DNA from: Salipiger abyssi
Lineage (GTDB): Bacteria; Pseudomonadota; Alphaproteobacteria; Rhodobacterales; Rhodobacteraceae
Length of the DNA stretch: 64,000 nucleotides
Direction of reading: 5' to 3'
NCBI RefSeq assembly: GCF_001975705.1
Contig: NZ_CP015093.1
Coordinates: 3,038,001 to 3,102,000, forward strand
Shown here: piece by piece, positions 16,748 through 26,011 of the stretch
How positions within the stretch are numbered: position 1 is the first letter of the stretch
How the letters are laid out: each line of letters starts with the position of its first letter
Translations under genes and position numbers: made by a program
The notes under the pieces: generated by a model
Told to the model about the DNA's origin: nothing
The model's database searches: none
The model's input: only the letters and a program-made list of their open reading frames with translations

Positions 16748-17713
16748 TTATTCGATCAGGCCCAGCTCTTTATAGGCCTTGTCGGCGCCCGGATGCAGCG
16801 GCGCGGAGAGGCCGTCCTTGACCATTTCCGCCGGGTCGAGATTGGCGAAGGCCGGGTGCAGCTGGCGGAAATCGTCGATGTTCTCCATCACCGCCTTGGC
16901 GACCACATAGACCACCTCTTCGGGCACCTCGGAGGAGGTCACAAAGGTCGCGCCCACACCAAAGGTTGTGGTGTCCTCGTCATTGCCCGCATACATGCCG
17001 CCGGGGATGGTAGCGACACGGTAATAGGGGTTGTCGGCGACCAGCGTGTCGATCGGCTCGCCCACCACATCGATGAGTTGTACGTCACAGGTGGTGGTGG
17101 CCTCCTGAATGGCGGCGGCGGGGTGACCGACGGTGTAGATCATCGCGTCGATATTGCCGTCGCAGAGCTGCTGCGCCATCTCGGCGCCCTTGTACTCGGT
17201 TGCCAGCGCCAGATCGTCCATGCCGATGCCGAAGGCGTCCATCACCACTTCCATCGTGGCGCGCTGGCCGGAGCCCGGGTTGCCCACGTTCACGCGCTTG
17301 CCGGCGATGTCCTCGAATTTCTCGACGCCGGAATCGGCGCGGGCGAGCAGGGTGAAGGGCTCGGGATGCACCGAGAACACCGCGCGCAGCTCGGGGAAGG
17401 GATTGTCGGAGAATTGCGAGGTGCCGTTATAGGCGTGGTACTGCCAGTCGGACTGGGCGACGCCGAATTCCAGCTCGCCGGCCTTGATGGTGTTGATGTT
17501 GTAGACCGAGCCGCCGGTCGATTCCACGGCGCAGCGGATGCCGTGTTCCTTGCGGCTCTTGTTCACCAGACGGCAGATCGCGCCGCCGGTCGGGTAGTAG
17601 ACGCCGGTCACGCCGCCGGTGCCGATGGAGATGAACTGTTGCTCCTGAGCGGTGGCCGCGCCGGTCGTCACGAGCGCGCCGGACAGGATGGCGCCGAAGA
17701 TGGATTTTTTCAT
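16748..17713 (-). CDS. TAXI-family TRAP transporter solute-binding protein
   Basis: A 321-residue periplasmic protein with a signal peptide (cleavage about residue 22, after ATAQ). The mature N terminus [25 protein letters not shown] is the TAXI signature, and [13 protein letters not shown] follows. It captures the substrate for the fused permease encoded 127 bp downstream. The ligand is unknown; many TAXI proteins bind glutamate-like or other organic acids. The divergent aminotransferase gene suggests an amino compound or oxo acid, as inference. Confidence 0.93.
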   Translation of the reverse strand: MKKSIFGAILSGALVTTGAATAQEQQFISIGTGGVTGVYYPTGGAICRLVNKSRKEHGIRCAVESTGGSVYNINTIKAGELEFGVAQSDWQYHAYNGTSQFSDNPFPELRAVFSVHPEPFTLLARADSGVEKFEDIAGKRVNVGNPGSGQRATMEVVMDAFGIGMDDLALATEYKGAEMAQQLCDGNIDAMIYTVGHPAAAIQEATTTCDVQLIDVVGEPIDTLVADNPYYRVATIPGGMYAGNDEDTTTFGVGATFVTSSEVPEEVVYVVAKAVMENIDDFRQLHPAFANLDPAEMVKDGLSAPLHPGADKAYKELGLIE

Positions 17714-17837
17714 CAGATCTTGCTCCCTGTGATCTTGATTGCATTTATAGTGATAATAGTGCCCAGAAGAGCGCAGGGAAGCAAATCGGGCAAGCCCGGC
17801 GCGAATTGACCGAACGTCAGCCCGGATGAGGAGCGCA

Positions 17838-19160
17838 ATGTCGCATATTTTTCCGCGTCACACCAAAGCCTTGCCGCCGGTCGTGGCGCGTGCGGACGGG
17901 GCCTATCTCTACGACACCGACGGAAAGGCCTATCTCGACGGTTCCGGCGGCGCGGCGGTCTCCTGTCTGGGGCATGGCGATTCCAAGGTGATCGGCGCAA
18001 TGAAGGCGCAGCTCGATCAGGTGGCCTTTGCCCATACCGGCTTTTTCACCTCCGAGCCCGCCGAGCGGCTGGCCGACCGGCTGGTCTCGCTCGCGCCCGA
18101 GGGGCTCGACCGGGTCTATGTGGTGGCCGGCGGGTCCGAGGCGATGGAATCGGCGCTGAAACTGGCGCGGCAGTATTATCTGGAGAAGGGCGAGCCGCAG
18201 CGGGTCAACATCATCGCGCGGCGTCAGAGCTATCACGGCAATACGCTGGGGGCGCTGGCCACGGGCGGCAATATCTGGCGCCGCGAGCCTTTTGCGCCGC
18301 TGCTGATCGACGTGCACCACGTCGCACCCTGCTATGCCTATCGCGGCATGGCGCCGGGCGAGACCGAGGAGCAATACGGCAAACGGCTGGCGGCGGAGAT
18401 CGAGGCGGAAGTGCAGGCGCTCGGCCCCGAGACGGTCATGGCCTTTGTCGCAGAGCCGGTGGTCGGCGCCACGGCGGGGGCGGTGCCGGCGGTGCCGGGC
18501 TATTTCAAACGGATCCGCGAGATCTGCGACCGCTACGGCATCCTGTTGATTCTCGACGAAGTGATGTGCGGCATGGGCCGCACCGGCACGCTCTTTGCCT
18601 GCGAGCAGGACGGGGTGGCGCCGGATATCTGTGCCGTGGCCAAGGGGCTGGGGGCGGGCTATGCGCCCATCGGGGCGATGCTGTGCTCGGCGGAGATCTA
18701 TGCGGCCATCGAAACCGGGTCGGGGTTCTTCCAGCACGGTCACACCTATCTCGGCCATCCGACCTCCTGCGCCGGTGCCTGCGCGGTGCTTGAGCGGCTG
18801 GTGGACGATCAGGTGCTGGGCCGGGTGGCGCCGATGGGCGCGCTGCTGCGCGGCGCGCTGGAGGAGCGGTTCGGCCAGCGGCCCTATCTGGGCGATATCC
18901 GCGGGCGCGGGCTGTTCCTCGGGCTGGAGCTGGTGGCGCATCGCGAGAGCAAGGCGCCCTTTGATCCGGGCCAGGGCGTGGCGGGAAAGCTCAAGAAAGC
19001 GGCCTTTGCCGAGGGGCTGATCTGCTATCCGATGAGCGGCACCATCGACGGGCAGAGAGGCGATCATGTGCTGCTGGCGCCGCCCTTCATCCTGACCGAG
19101 GATCAGGTGGGCGAACTCGTAGACAAGCTCGACCGCGCGCTCACGGCCGTGCTGGGCTGA
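17838..19160 (+). CDS. Class III PLP-dependent aminotransferase
   Basis: A 440-residue aminotransferase of the omega/beta-alanine-pyruvate type. It shows [12 protein letters not shown], the substrate-loop [39 protein letters not shown] (PLP Asp) and [17 protein letters not shown] with the Schiff-base lysine. The start at 17838 follows AGGAG; the ATG at 17826 lies upstream of that site. It is divergent from the TAXI operon with 124 bp between starts. Substrate specificity cannot be read from sequence. Confidence 0.88.
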   Translation: MSHIFPRHTKALPPVVARADGAYLYDTDGKAYLDGSGGAAVSCLGHGDSKVIGAMKAQLDQVAFAHTGFFTSEPAERLADRLVSLAPEGLDRVYVVAGGSEAMESALKLARQYYLEKGEPQRVNIIARRQSYHGNTLGALATGGNIWRREPFAPLLIDVHHVAPCYAYRGMAPGETEEQYGKRLAAEIEAEVQALGPETVMAFVAEPVVGATAGAVPAVPGYFKRIREICDRYGILLILDEVMCGMGRTGTLFACEQDGVAPDICAVAKGLGAGYAPIGAMLCSAEIYAAIETGSGFFQHGHTYLGHPTSCAGACAVLERLVDDQVLGRVAPMGALLRGALEERFGQRPYLGDIRGRGLFLGLELVAHRESKAPFDPGQGVAGKLKKAAFAEGLICYPMSGTIDGQRGDHVLLAPPFILTEDQVGELVDKLDRALTAVLG

Positions 19161-19162
19161 GC

Positions 19163-19207
19163 CAAGCGTTTTCGAAAACGCTTGCAACTCTTTTCGAAAA
19201 GAGTTGC
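19163..19207. repeat. Second tandem pair of palindromes with TTCGAA cores
   Basis: A 22-bp perfect palindrome (19163-19184, arm CAAGCGTT, core TTCGAA) joined to a 24-bp perfect palindrome (19184-19207, arm GCAACTCT, core TTCGAA). Centres are exactly 22 bp apart, as in the copy at 5249-5294, although the arm sequences differ. It lies 2 bp after the aminotransferase stop. Confidence 0.8.
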
Positions 19208-19264
19208 TGCGGCGCGGGCGGATATTAACCGCGTCTTCAGGGGCGTGGCGCTAAGCCTGCCGCC

Positions 19265-20125
19265 ATGGATGCGGGCTTTCTCACCATGCTGTCTCTGCTC
19301 GGCGCGCCATTGCGGGCGCGGCTCTTTGCGCTGCTGGTGGCGCGGCTGCCGCATGCGATGGGCGCGGGAGAGATCGCCCGCGCGCTGTCCGTCCCGCCCT
19401 CGACCCTCTCGGCGCATCTCGCGGCGCTGAGCGATGCGGGGCTGCTGGAACGGTCGCGCGATGGCCCCTCGCGATTCTACCGCGCGGCGCCGGAGCGGCT
19501 GGGCGAGGCGCTGGGCTGGGCGGCGGAGGATCTCTGCCTCGGGCGGGCCGGGCGCGGGGCGCGCCGCCTGCCGCCCGTGCCGCGCCTGCTGTTTCTCTGC
19601 GAGGACAATGCCGCGCTGTCGCTGATGGCGGAGGCGCTGGCGCGCCGCCGGCTGGCGGGGCGGGTCCAGGCGGCCTCGGCGGGGCTGACGCCCGCGCCCT
19701 CGGCCGATCCGCTGACGCTGGCGCTGCTGGCGCAGCGCCGTCACGATCTTGCGGCGCTCTATCCGAAACCGCCCGGGGCGGCTGCGCCGCCCGATCTCGT
19801 GATCGCGCTGGGGCCGCGCGCCGCCGATTCGCTGCCGCTGGCGGGCCTGTCGGCGCTGTGCGCCTATTGGCCGCTGACCCCGCCGCCCGCGAAAGGCCCG
19901 CTCATCCCCCGCGCCATCGCGCTGCACGCCGCCTACCGGGCGCTGAACAGCCGGATCACCGCGCTGCGCCGGCTGCCGCCGGGCGGGCTGCCGCGTGCCG
20001 CCGCGCAGGCGGCGCTCGACGATCTCAGTTCAGGTCTTCCAGCAGCCGGCCATGTTTGCGCGTCTCGTCCAGCACCGCGCCGAAACGGGTCATCCCGCGC
20101 GCCTCCAGCATCGGCAGCATCCTGA
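19265..20125 (+). CDS. ArsR-family HTH protein fused to a degenerate low-molecular-weight phosphatase/arsenate-reductase domain
   Basis: A 286-residue protein. Residues about 5-75 are an ArsR winged helix (LSVPPSTLSAHLAALSDAGLLERSRDGPSRFY). From about residue 103 a LMW-PTP/ArsC-like domain starts with LLFLCEDNAALSLMAEAL, the counterpart of LFLCTGNSARSQMAEA. The catalytic C-x5-R loop has lost its Arg (C-E-D-N-A-A-L), and the general-acid Asp of the HWGLPDP region is replaced in AYWPLTPP, so phosphatase or reductase activity is unlikely. The last 100 bp overlap the convergent exonuclease gene. No arsenic transporter is nearby. Confidence 0.7.
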   Translation: MDAGFLTMLSLLGAPLRARLFALLVARLPHAMGAGEIARALSVPPSTLSAHLAALSDAGLLERSRDGPSRFYRAAPERLGEALGWAAEDLCLGRAGRGARRLPPVPRLLFLCEDNAALSLMAEALARRRLAGRVQAASAGLTPAPSADPLTLALLAQRRHDLAALYPKPPGAAAPPDLVIALGPRAADSLPLAGLSALCAYWPLTPPPAKGPLIPRAIALHAAYRALNSRITALRRLPPGGLPRAAAQAALDDLSSGLPAAGHVCASRPAPRRNGSSRAPPASAAS

Positions 20126-21431
20126 CCAGCACCTGCGCCGTGGCATGGGCATCCCCCAGCGCGGTGTGGCGCAGCGCCGCCGGGATCTCGACGCCCAGCC
20201 GCTCGCAAAGCGCATCCAGCGTGTGGGTCTGGCTGGCGCCGAACAGCACCGCCGAGAGCAGCACCGTATCGAGGATCGGATGGTCCCAGACCACGCCCAT
20301 GCGGTCGCGGTGGCGGCGCAGGAAGGCCATGTCGAAGGGCGCGTTATGCGCCACGATGACCGAGCCCTTGGCAAAGCGGTGAAAGCGCCGCCCGGCCTCG
20401 GCGATATCGGGCTTGCCGCGCACCATGGCGTCGGTCACCTTGTGCACCCGGGTCGAGCTGGGCGGGATCGGAACCCCCGGATCGACCAGCTGGTCGATCA
20501 CCTCGCCGGGCACGATGCGCCCGTTCAGCACCCGCACCGCGCCGATCTGCACCACCTCGTCCTTGTGCGGCAAGAGCCCCGTGGTCTCGGTATCGAACAC
20601 CGTGTAGCTCAGCGCCGAGAGCGGCGTGTCCTCGATGCTGGCGGGGGCATCATGGTTCAGCAGGTCGAAATCATAGACCAGCGGGCGCTCGGCCTCTGGC
20701 GGCATGTGCGTCTCGGCACCCTCGATCACCATCATGTAGCCGCCGCCCTCCATCGGCTTCAGCCGCGCGTCATAGCTCTGCGCGCCGTCCACCCCCTCGG
20801 CGGTAAAGCGCACCTCGCGCCCGGTCTTGTGCATCCGGGTCACCGCGGCCTCCAGCCCCGATGCCTCGAAATAATCCGACAGCGGCGCGTTCAGGCGTGG
20901 CACATGCAGCTGTGCCAGCACCTCCGCCGCCTGACCGTCATAGAGCACGATCTGCCCGCGCGGGCTCACCAGGATCATCGCCACCGGGATCTCGGTCAGC
21001 AGCGCGGTGAGCCGGGCCTTTTCGATGCTCAGCCGCTCGGTCTCCAACGCCACCCGCTGCGCGCTGTCGAGCGTACCCTCGGTCAGCCGCTCGGAGACCG
21101 CGCGGGCGGCATGGGCGAGATCGCCGAGATAGCGCGCCGCATGGGTGTCGACCTCGCGCGATACCCCGGCGTGGGCGCGCATGCGCATCTCGGCGGCGAG
21201 CTTCTCGATGGGCTTGGCGACATTCTCGTCGAAGAGCAGCCAGACCCCGACGCTGAGCGCCAGCAGCGCCAGCACCGCGACGATGGCGGCAAAGACAAAG
21301 CCGTCGGCGACGGAGGTTTCCGCCACGCGCGCATGCCCGGCCCAGAGCGCCAGCAGCACCGCCGCGCTGCCGCCGAGCGCGAGCAGCCCGAAGAACAGGA
21401 AGATCCGCAGCCGCAGGCCGAGCTTGCTCAT
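20025..21431 (-). CDS. Membrane-anchored DEDDh 3'-5' exonuclease (DnaQ-like) with sensor-like N terminus
   Basis: A 468-residue protein. Two TM helices (about residues 9-30 and 46-66) are followed by a HAMP/coiled-coil-like segment and a PAS-like region (about 150-250: ARLTALLTEIPVAMILVSPRGQIVLYD). The C terminus is a DnaQ-type exonuclease: FDTETTGL (Exo I), AHNAPFDMAFL (Exo II) and HTALGDAHAT (Exo III, DEDDh). The combination puts a nuclease behind a membrane sensor. It is the last gene of the acetate-linked minus-strand block and overlaps the preceding gene by 4 bp. An upstream extension to 21545 lies inside that gene. Confidence 0.82.
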   Translation of the reverse strand: MSKLGLRLRIFLFFGLLALGGSAAVLLALWAGHARVAETSVADGFVFAAIVAVLALLALSVGVWLLFDENVAKPIEKLAAEMRMRAHAGVSREVDTHAARYLGDLAHAARAVSERLTEGTLDSAQRVALETERLSIEKARLTALLTEIPVAMILVSPRGQIVLYDGQAAEVLAQLHVPRLNAPLSDYFEASGLEAAVTRMHKTGREVRFTAEGVDGAQSYDARLKPMEGGGYMMVIEGAETHMPPEAERPLVYDFDLLNHDAPASIEDTPLSALSYTVFDTETTGLLPHKDEVVQIGAVRVLNGRIVPGEVIDQLVDPGVPIPPSSTRVHKVTDAMVRGKPDIAEAGRRFHRFAKGSVIVAHNAPFDMAFLRRHRDRMGVVWDHPILDTVLLSAVLFGASQTHTLDALCERLGVEIPAALRHTALGDAHATAQVLVRMLPMLEARGMTRFGAVLDETRKHGRLLEDLN

Positions 21432-21934
21432 GCGCCGCCCTCCGCGCAGACCGCCGCGACAATCGGGTCGTCGCTGCCCGCCTCGCGCCAGACCGGCGCG
21501 CCGCCATCGCCGCCGGCGGGATCGGCGCGGCGGTGGTTGACGCAATCCACCATCATCTCGACCGCCTGCACCGGCTGCCAGCGGGCGAAGAAATAGAGAT
21601 CGGCAAGATAGAGCCCCTCGGTCTCGCGGTTGGCGACGCGGGTGCCGCGATCGACGGCGATGAAGCGGTCGACCATCGGCACGACATAGGTCCAGGGCCG
21701 GTAGAGCGCGCGCGATTCATGCACCGTGGCGACCTCGACCCCCTCGGGCAGCGCGCTGGCGGTGCGACCGTACCAGCCGTATTCGCTGGCGATCGCGGCG
21801 GCGATCATCGCGGTGCCGGCGCCCACCGGCATCAGCCAGCGGGGCAGGCGCCCGCCCATCAGCTTGTTGAGCAGCATCACCGCGCCGGCGCCGGCGAACC
21901 CCGCGACGAAAACGGCGATCAGTTCCAGAAACAT
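21428..21934 (-). CDS. Hypothetical membrane protein of the actP neighbourhood
   Basis: A 168-residue protein of unknown function. It has two N-terminal TM helices (residues about 3-22 and 33-50) and a soluble domain containing YVVPMVDRFIAVDRGTR and DLYFFARWQPVQAVEMMVDC. It is placed between the DUF294 protein and the exonuclease gene, overlapping the latter by 4 bp, so a shared role is likely, but I recognise no domain. Confidence 0.75.
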   Translation of the reverse strand: MFLELIAVFVAGFAGAGAVMLLNKLMGGRLPRWLMPVGAGTAMIAAAIASEYGWYGRTASALPEGVEVATVHESRALYRPWTYVVPMVDRFIAVDRGTRVANRETEGLYLADLYFFARWQPVQAVEMMVDCVNHRRADPAGGDGGAPVWREAGSDDPIVAAVCAEGGA

Positions 21935-21958
21935 GGTTTCTCCTCCCCTTGGTCCGGC

Positions 21959-23782
21959 TCAGCCCAGCATGCCGCGCCCATGCCCCAGCGCCGATTGCAG
22001 CGATTTTATCACCACGAAGGCATCGCGCAGATGACTTCGCTCAAAATCCGACAGGTCGGCGGGGGCGAGATAATTGTCGGGCGCCGCGCCGCGTTTCACC
22101 TGCGCCGCCTGATGTTCCAGCCGCGTTTCGGCGATGAGATCGTAGGCATCGAGCAGATCCTGCCCGCCCGAGCCCGAGAGCTTGCCCGCCGCCACCGCCG
22201 CCTCCAGCCGGGCGCGGGTATTGACCTCGGTAAGCTCGCCCTGAAGCGCATAGACCCGCGCCATGTCGACCACCGGCACCACGCCATTGTGCTTGAGATC
22301 CAGCGTGTTCTTGTGCTCGCCCGAGCGGATCGTGGCAAAGCCGCGCAAGAGGCCCAGCGGCGGCGTGTGTTTCAGCGAGTTGGCGATCATGTGCGAGACG
22401 AAGATCGAGTTCTTCGCGGCCTTCGCCAGCGTCTCTTCCTGGAGATCCTCGAAGAGCGATTTGCTGCCGCCGATGGGGCGCAGGTCGAACATGACCGAGG
22501 CCAGCATCTGCGCCATCGGATCGGGCTTGGCGATCCATTTGGCGAAATAGCCGCGCCAGGTGCCGACGCGCTGACACCATTGCGGATTGGTCGCCATCAT
22601 ATCGCCGGGACAATAGTAATATCCCGTCTTATCAAGGCCATCCGAGACGAATTTCGCCATTTCCCGAAAGTACGAAAGATCGTCCTCGGTGGCGCTGTCG
22701 TCGAGAAACAGGCAATTGTCCTGATCCGAGACGCCGGTTTGTTCCTGCCGCCCCTGCGATCCGCAGGCGAGCCAGAGATAGGGCACCGGCGCCGCGCCCA
22801 GCCTGTCCTCGGCCAGCGCCAGCAGGCGCCGCGTGACGGTGTCGGCAATGTCGGTGATGAGCCGCGTCACCACCTCGTGGCGGTTGCCGCTGGCCACGAG
22901 CTGCGCCAGGAGCTGCGGGATGCGGGCGGTGACCTCGGCCATCTGTTCGGCGCTGTCCGCGCGGGCGATCTCGGCCACTAGCTCGGCGGAGCTGACCGCC
23001 TGAAACCGCGTCAGATCGGTCTGGGTGACGATGCCCACCAGCCGGCCGCCCTCGGTCACCGGCACATGGCCGATATGGCGCTCCATCATCATGTGCAGCA
23101 CGTCCGAGCCGATGGCCGAAGGGGGCAGGGTGAGCGGCTCGGCGGTCATCACCTGCGCCACCGGCGTGTCGAAAGACAGCCCGCCGCCCACCACCTTGCC
23201 CGAGACATCGCGGATGGTGAGGATGCCCTTCAGCGCGGGCCCGTCGGTGATGCAGACCGAGGAGACGCGGCGCTCGGCCATCAGCTTTGCAGCCTCCTGC
23301 ACGCTGGTCTCGGGCGGCAGGGTGAGCGGCTTTGCCGCCATCAGCGTCTCGACCCGGGAATGGGCGAGGTCGGTCTTGCGCGGCTTGGCGGCGCGCGAGC
23401 GGTCGAAGAAGCGCTGCGCGGCGGGGTGCTCCTGCACCAGCGCGTTGAAGGCATAGACCGGCAGCATCAGCAGCAGCGTTTCCTCGACCGTGCGGGCCGA
23501 GGTGGCGGCGATGCCGTCGCGGGTCAGGCCGCGCTCGCCAAAGGAATTTCGCGGGCCGAGCAGGGAGACGACGACATCGTTCTCGTCGCGGATCTCGACC
23601 TGTCCGGAATGAATGAGATAGAGTCCGTCGAGCGGCTGGCCCACGGCATAGATCGGTTCGCCCGCCGGCAGGCGGCGCTGCACGAATTGCGGCAGCATCC
23701 CCTCCAGCGCGTCGCTGTCCAGCGTGTCATATGGATGGACGGCGCTCAGGAAACGGTGGAGCTCTTCGGGTGCGATGGGCAT
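21959..23782 (-). CDS. cNMP-binding / CBS-pair / DUF294 nucleotidyltransferase-like regulatory protein
   Basis: A 607-residue protein with a cyclic-nucleotide-binding domain (about 1-130: YAVGQPLDGLYLIHSGQVEIRDE), two CBS domains (about 150-270), a GlnD-like DUF294 nucleotidyltransferase domain with ACGSQGRQEQ and SDQDNCLF (G-S-x-G-R and D-x-D metal ligands), and the DUF294 C-terminal helical domain. It is a recurrent neighbour of ActP/DUF4212 and probably senses adenine nucleotides to control acetate uptake or metabolism. The ATG at 23782 is chosen because earlier in-frame codons fall in the actP gene and the terminator region. Confidence 0.88.
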   Translation of the reverse strand: MPIAPEELHRFLSAVHPYDTLDSDALEGMLPQFVQRRLPAGEPIYAVGQPLDGLYLIHSGQVEIRDENDVVVSLLGPRNSFGERGLTRDGIAATSARTVEETLLLMLPVYAFNALVQEHPAAQRFFDRSRAAKPRKTDLAHSRVETLMAAKPLTLPPETSVQEAAKLMAERRVSSVCITDGPALKGILTIRDVSGKVVGGGLSFDTPVAQVMTAEPLTLPPSAIGSDVLHMMMERHIGHVPVTEGGRLVGIVTQTDLTRFQAVSSAELVAEIARADSAEQMAEVTARIPQLLAQLVASGNRHEVVTRLITDIADTVTRRLLALAEDRLGAAPVPYLWLACGSQGRQEQTGVSDQDNCLFLDDSATEDDLSYFREMAKFVSDGLDKTGYYYCPGDMMATNPQWCQRVGTWRGYFAKWIAKPDPMAQMLASVMFDLRPIGGSKSLFEDLQEETLAKAAKNSIFVSHMIANSLKHTPPLGLLRGFATIRSGEHKNTLDLKHNGVVPVVDMARVYALQGELTEVNTRARLEAAVAAGKLSGSGGQDLLDAYDLIAETRLEHQAAQVKRGAAPDNYLAPADLSDFERSHLRDAFVVIKSLQSALGHGRGMLG

Positions 23783-23819
23783 CGGTCGGCCTCCGGAAGG
23801 GCGCGGGCGGCGGGGAAAG

Positions 23820-23851
23820 AAAACCCCGCCCCGGCTTGGCGCGGGACGGGG
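23820..23851 (-). terminator. Intrinsic terminator or attenuator after actP
   Basis: On the minus strand CCCCGTCCCG...CGGGGCGGGG forms a 10-bp stem with one mismatch, followed by TTTT-C-TTT. It lies between the actP stop (23893) and the DUF294 gene start (23782), so part of the transcription probably ends here and the rest reads into the regulatory genes. Confidence 0.65.
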
Positions 23852-23892
23852 GAAGGGTAGGGGAAAGGCCGCAGGACGGCCAGACCCTTGGC

Positions 23893-25674
23893 TTAGTGGT
23901 CCTGGGCGGCGCCGGCGCCGCGCGGCACGCGCACGCTTTCCACCAGCTCGGAGATCTCCTGCGGGATCGGCTTTGTCGCCTTGGAGACGATGAAGGCCAC
24001 CGCGAAGTTGATCACCGCGCCCACCGCGCCGAACGAGGTCGACTTGATGGTGCCGAGCAGCGGTTCGGCATCGGTGAAGGAGTTGGTGCCCGGGATGAAG
24101 AACCAGCCCTTGTGCAGGAAGATATAGATCAGGGTCACGATCAGACCGGCGAGCATGCCCGCCACGGCGCCCTTGTTGTTCACCTTGGTAAAGATGCCCA
24201 TCATGAGAACCGGGAAGATCGACGAGGCCGCGAGGCCGAAGGCCAGTGCCACGGTCTGTGCCGCAAAGCCCGGCGGGTTCAGACCCAGCCATGTGGCGAC
24301 GACGATGGCCACGGCCATGGCGACCCGGGCAGACATGAGCTCGCCCTTTTCGCTGATGCCCGGGTTGAGCTGGCCCTTGATCAGGTCGTGCGAGACCGCC
24401 GAGGAGATCGCCAGCAGCAGACCGGCGGCGGTGGAGAGCGCGGCGGCGAGGCCACCGGCGGCCACCAGACCGATCACCCAGCTGGGCAGGTTGGCGATTT
24501 CGGGGTTGGCCAGAACCAGGATGTCGCGGTTGAAGTTGGTCAGCTCGTTCTCCGAACCCCAGCCGGCTTCTTCCATCGCGGCGACGGTTTCGGCGTCGGC
24601 ATCGTTGAAATAGGCGATGCGACCGTCGCCGTTCGCGTCGTTCCAGCCCAGCAGGCCGGTCTGCTCCCAGGTTTTCATCCAGTTATAGGTGGGATCGCTC
24701 TCGATGGTCTCGACCGCGACCGGCTCGCCCGAGGCGCCTTCCGGCCAGAACTGCTGGGTGATGTTCAGGCGCGCCATGGCGCCCACCGCCGGGGCGGTCA
24801 GGTAGAGCAGCGCGATGAAGACCAGCGCCCAGCCGGCGGACCAGCGTGCATCGGCCACCTTGGGCACGGTGAAGAACCGCATGATGACGTGCGGCAGGCC
24901 GGCGGTGCCGATCATCAGCGACAGGGTGAAGAGCACCATGTTGAACGTGTCGCCGTTATGCGCGGTGTATTCCCTGAAGCCGAGATCGGTGACGATCTGG
25001 TCGAGGGTCTGGAGCAGCGGCGTACCGCTTTCGGTCGAGCCGAAGAGACCCAGCGCCGGGATCGGGTTGCCGGTCAGTTGCAGCGAGATGAAGATCGCCG
25101 GGATCGTATAGGCGAGGATCAGCACGCAATATTGCGCCACCTGGGTGTAGGTCACGCCCTTCATGCCGCCGAACACCGCATAGGCAAAGACGATCACCGC
25201 ACCGATCAGCAGGCCGGTGGTGCTGTCCACTTCGAGGAAGCGGCCAAAGGCCACGCCCACGCCGGTCATCTGGCCGATCACATAGGTGGTCGAGGCGATG
25301 ATCAGGCAGAGCACCGCGACCATGCGCGCGGTCGGGCTGTAGAACCGGTCGCCGATGAATTCCGACACGGTGAACTTGCCGAACTTGCGCAGGTAGGGCG
25401 CCAGAAGCAGCGCCAGCAGCACGTAGCCGCCGGTCCAGCCCATGAGATAGGTGGAGTTGTCATAGCCGACAAATGCGATGAGGCCGGCCATCGAGATGAA
25501 GGAGGCGGCCGACATCCAGTCGGCGGCGGTCGCCATGCCGTTGGTGACCGGGTGCACGCCGCGGCCGGCGGCGTAGAATTCCGATGTGGAGCCCGCGCGG
25601 GCCCAGATCGCGATGCCGATGTAGAGCGCAAAGGACGCGCCCACGAACAGCAGGTTGATGGTAAACTGATCCAT
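23893..25674 (-). CDS. actP: Cation/acetate symporter (SSS family)
   Basis: A 593-residue sodium:solute symporter with about 13-14 TM helices. Features include FYAAGRGVHPVTNGMATAADWMSAASFISMAGL and GTAGLPHVIMRFFTVPKV, typical of the ActP/VC_2705 branch, which takes up acetate and other short monocarboxylates. A periplasmic loop (about residues 310-375) is also typical of this branch. It lies 6 bp downstream of the DUF4212 gene and in the same run as adk and acs, giving uptake and activation together. Confidence 0.92.
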   Translation of the reverse strand: MDQFTINLLFVGASFALYIGIAIWARAGSTSEFYAAGRGVHPVTNGMATAADWMSAASFISMAGLIAFVGYDNSTYLMGWTGGYVLLALLLAPYLRKFGKFTVSEFIGDRFYSPTARMVAVLCLIIASTTYVIGQMTGVGVAFGRFLEVDSTTGLLIGAVIVFAYAVFGGMKGVTYTQVAQYCVLILAYTIPAIFISLQLTGNPIPALGLFGSTESGTPLLQTLDQIVTDLGFREYTAHNGDTFNMVLFTLSLMIGTAGLPHVIMRFFTVPKVADARWSAGWALVFIALLYLTAPAVGAMARLNITQQFWPEGASGEPVAVETIESDPTYNWMKTWEQTGLLGWNDANGDGRIAYFNDADAETVAAMEEAGWGSENELTNFNRDILVLANPEIANLPSWVIGLVAAGGLAAALSTAAGLLLAISSAVSHDLIKGQLNPGISEKGELMSARVAMAVAIVVATWLGLNPPGFAAQTVALAFGLAASSIFPVLMMGIFTKVNNKGAVAGMLAGLIVTLIYIFLHKGWFFIPGTNSFTDAEPLLGTIKSTSFGAVGAVINFAVAFIVSKATKPIPQEISELVESVRVPRGAGAAQDH

Positions 25675-25680
25675 GACGCG

Positions 25681-25944
25681 TTACTCCTCGTCCACGCCGA
25701 ATTCTTTATCGAGCTTGTTCATCCGGAAGGCGTAGAAAAAGATCAGCACCAGGAAGACCAGGATGCTGCCCTGCTGCGCGAACCAGAAGCCCAGATCGGT
25801 GCCGCCGACCATGATGCCCGAGAGCATCGGGCGCAGCAGGATGCCGAAGCCGAACGAGCAGATGGCCCAGATGATGAGGCTTACGATGATGATGCGCAGG
25901 TTGGCCTTCCAATAGGCCTCGCCGCTCGATGTTTGATCCGCCAT
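25681..25944 (-). CDS. DUF4212 small membrane subunit of the acetate symporter
   Basis: An 87-residue protein with two TM helices (about residues 15-35 and 48-70; AYWKANLRIIIVSLIIWAICSF) and the DUF4212 end pattern FYAFRMNKLDKEFGV. It is regularly encoded directly before SSS-family symporters and is thought to be an accessory subunit. Spacing to actP is 6 bp. Confidence 0.9.
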   Translation of the reverse strand: MADQTSSGEAYWKANLRIIIVSLIIWAICSFGFGILLRPMLSGIMVGGTDLGFWFAQQGSILVFLVLIFFYAFRMNKLDKEFGVDEE

Positions 25945-26011
25945 GCGCGGGTCCCTCCTCTCCTTGATACATAACCCGCCCCCCTTGCCGGAGGCGGCGC
26001 TGCGGCGGCCC

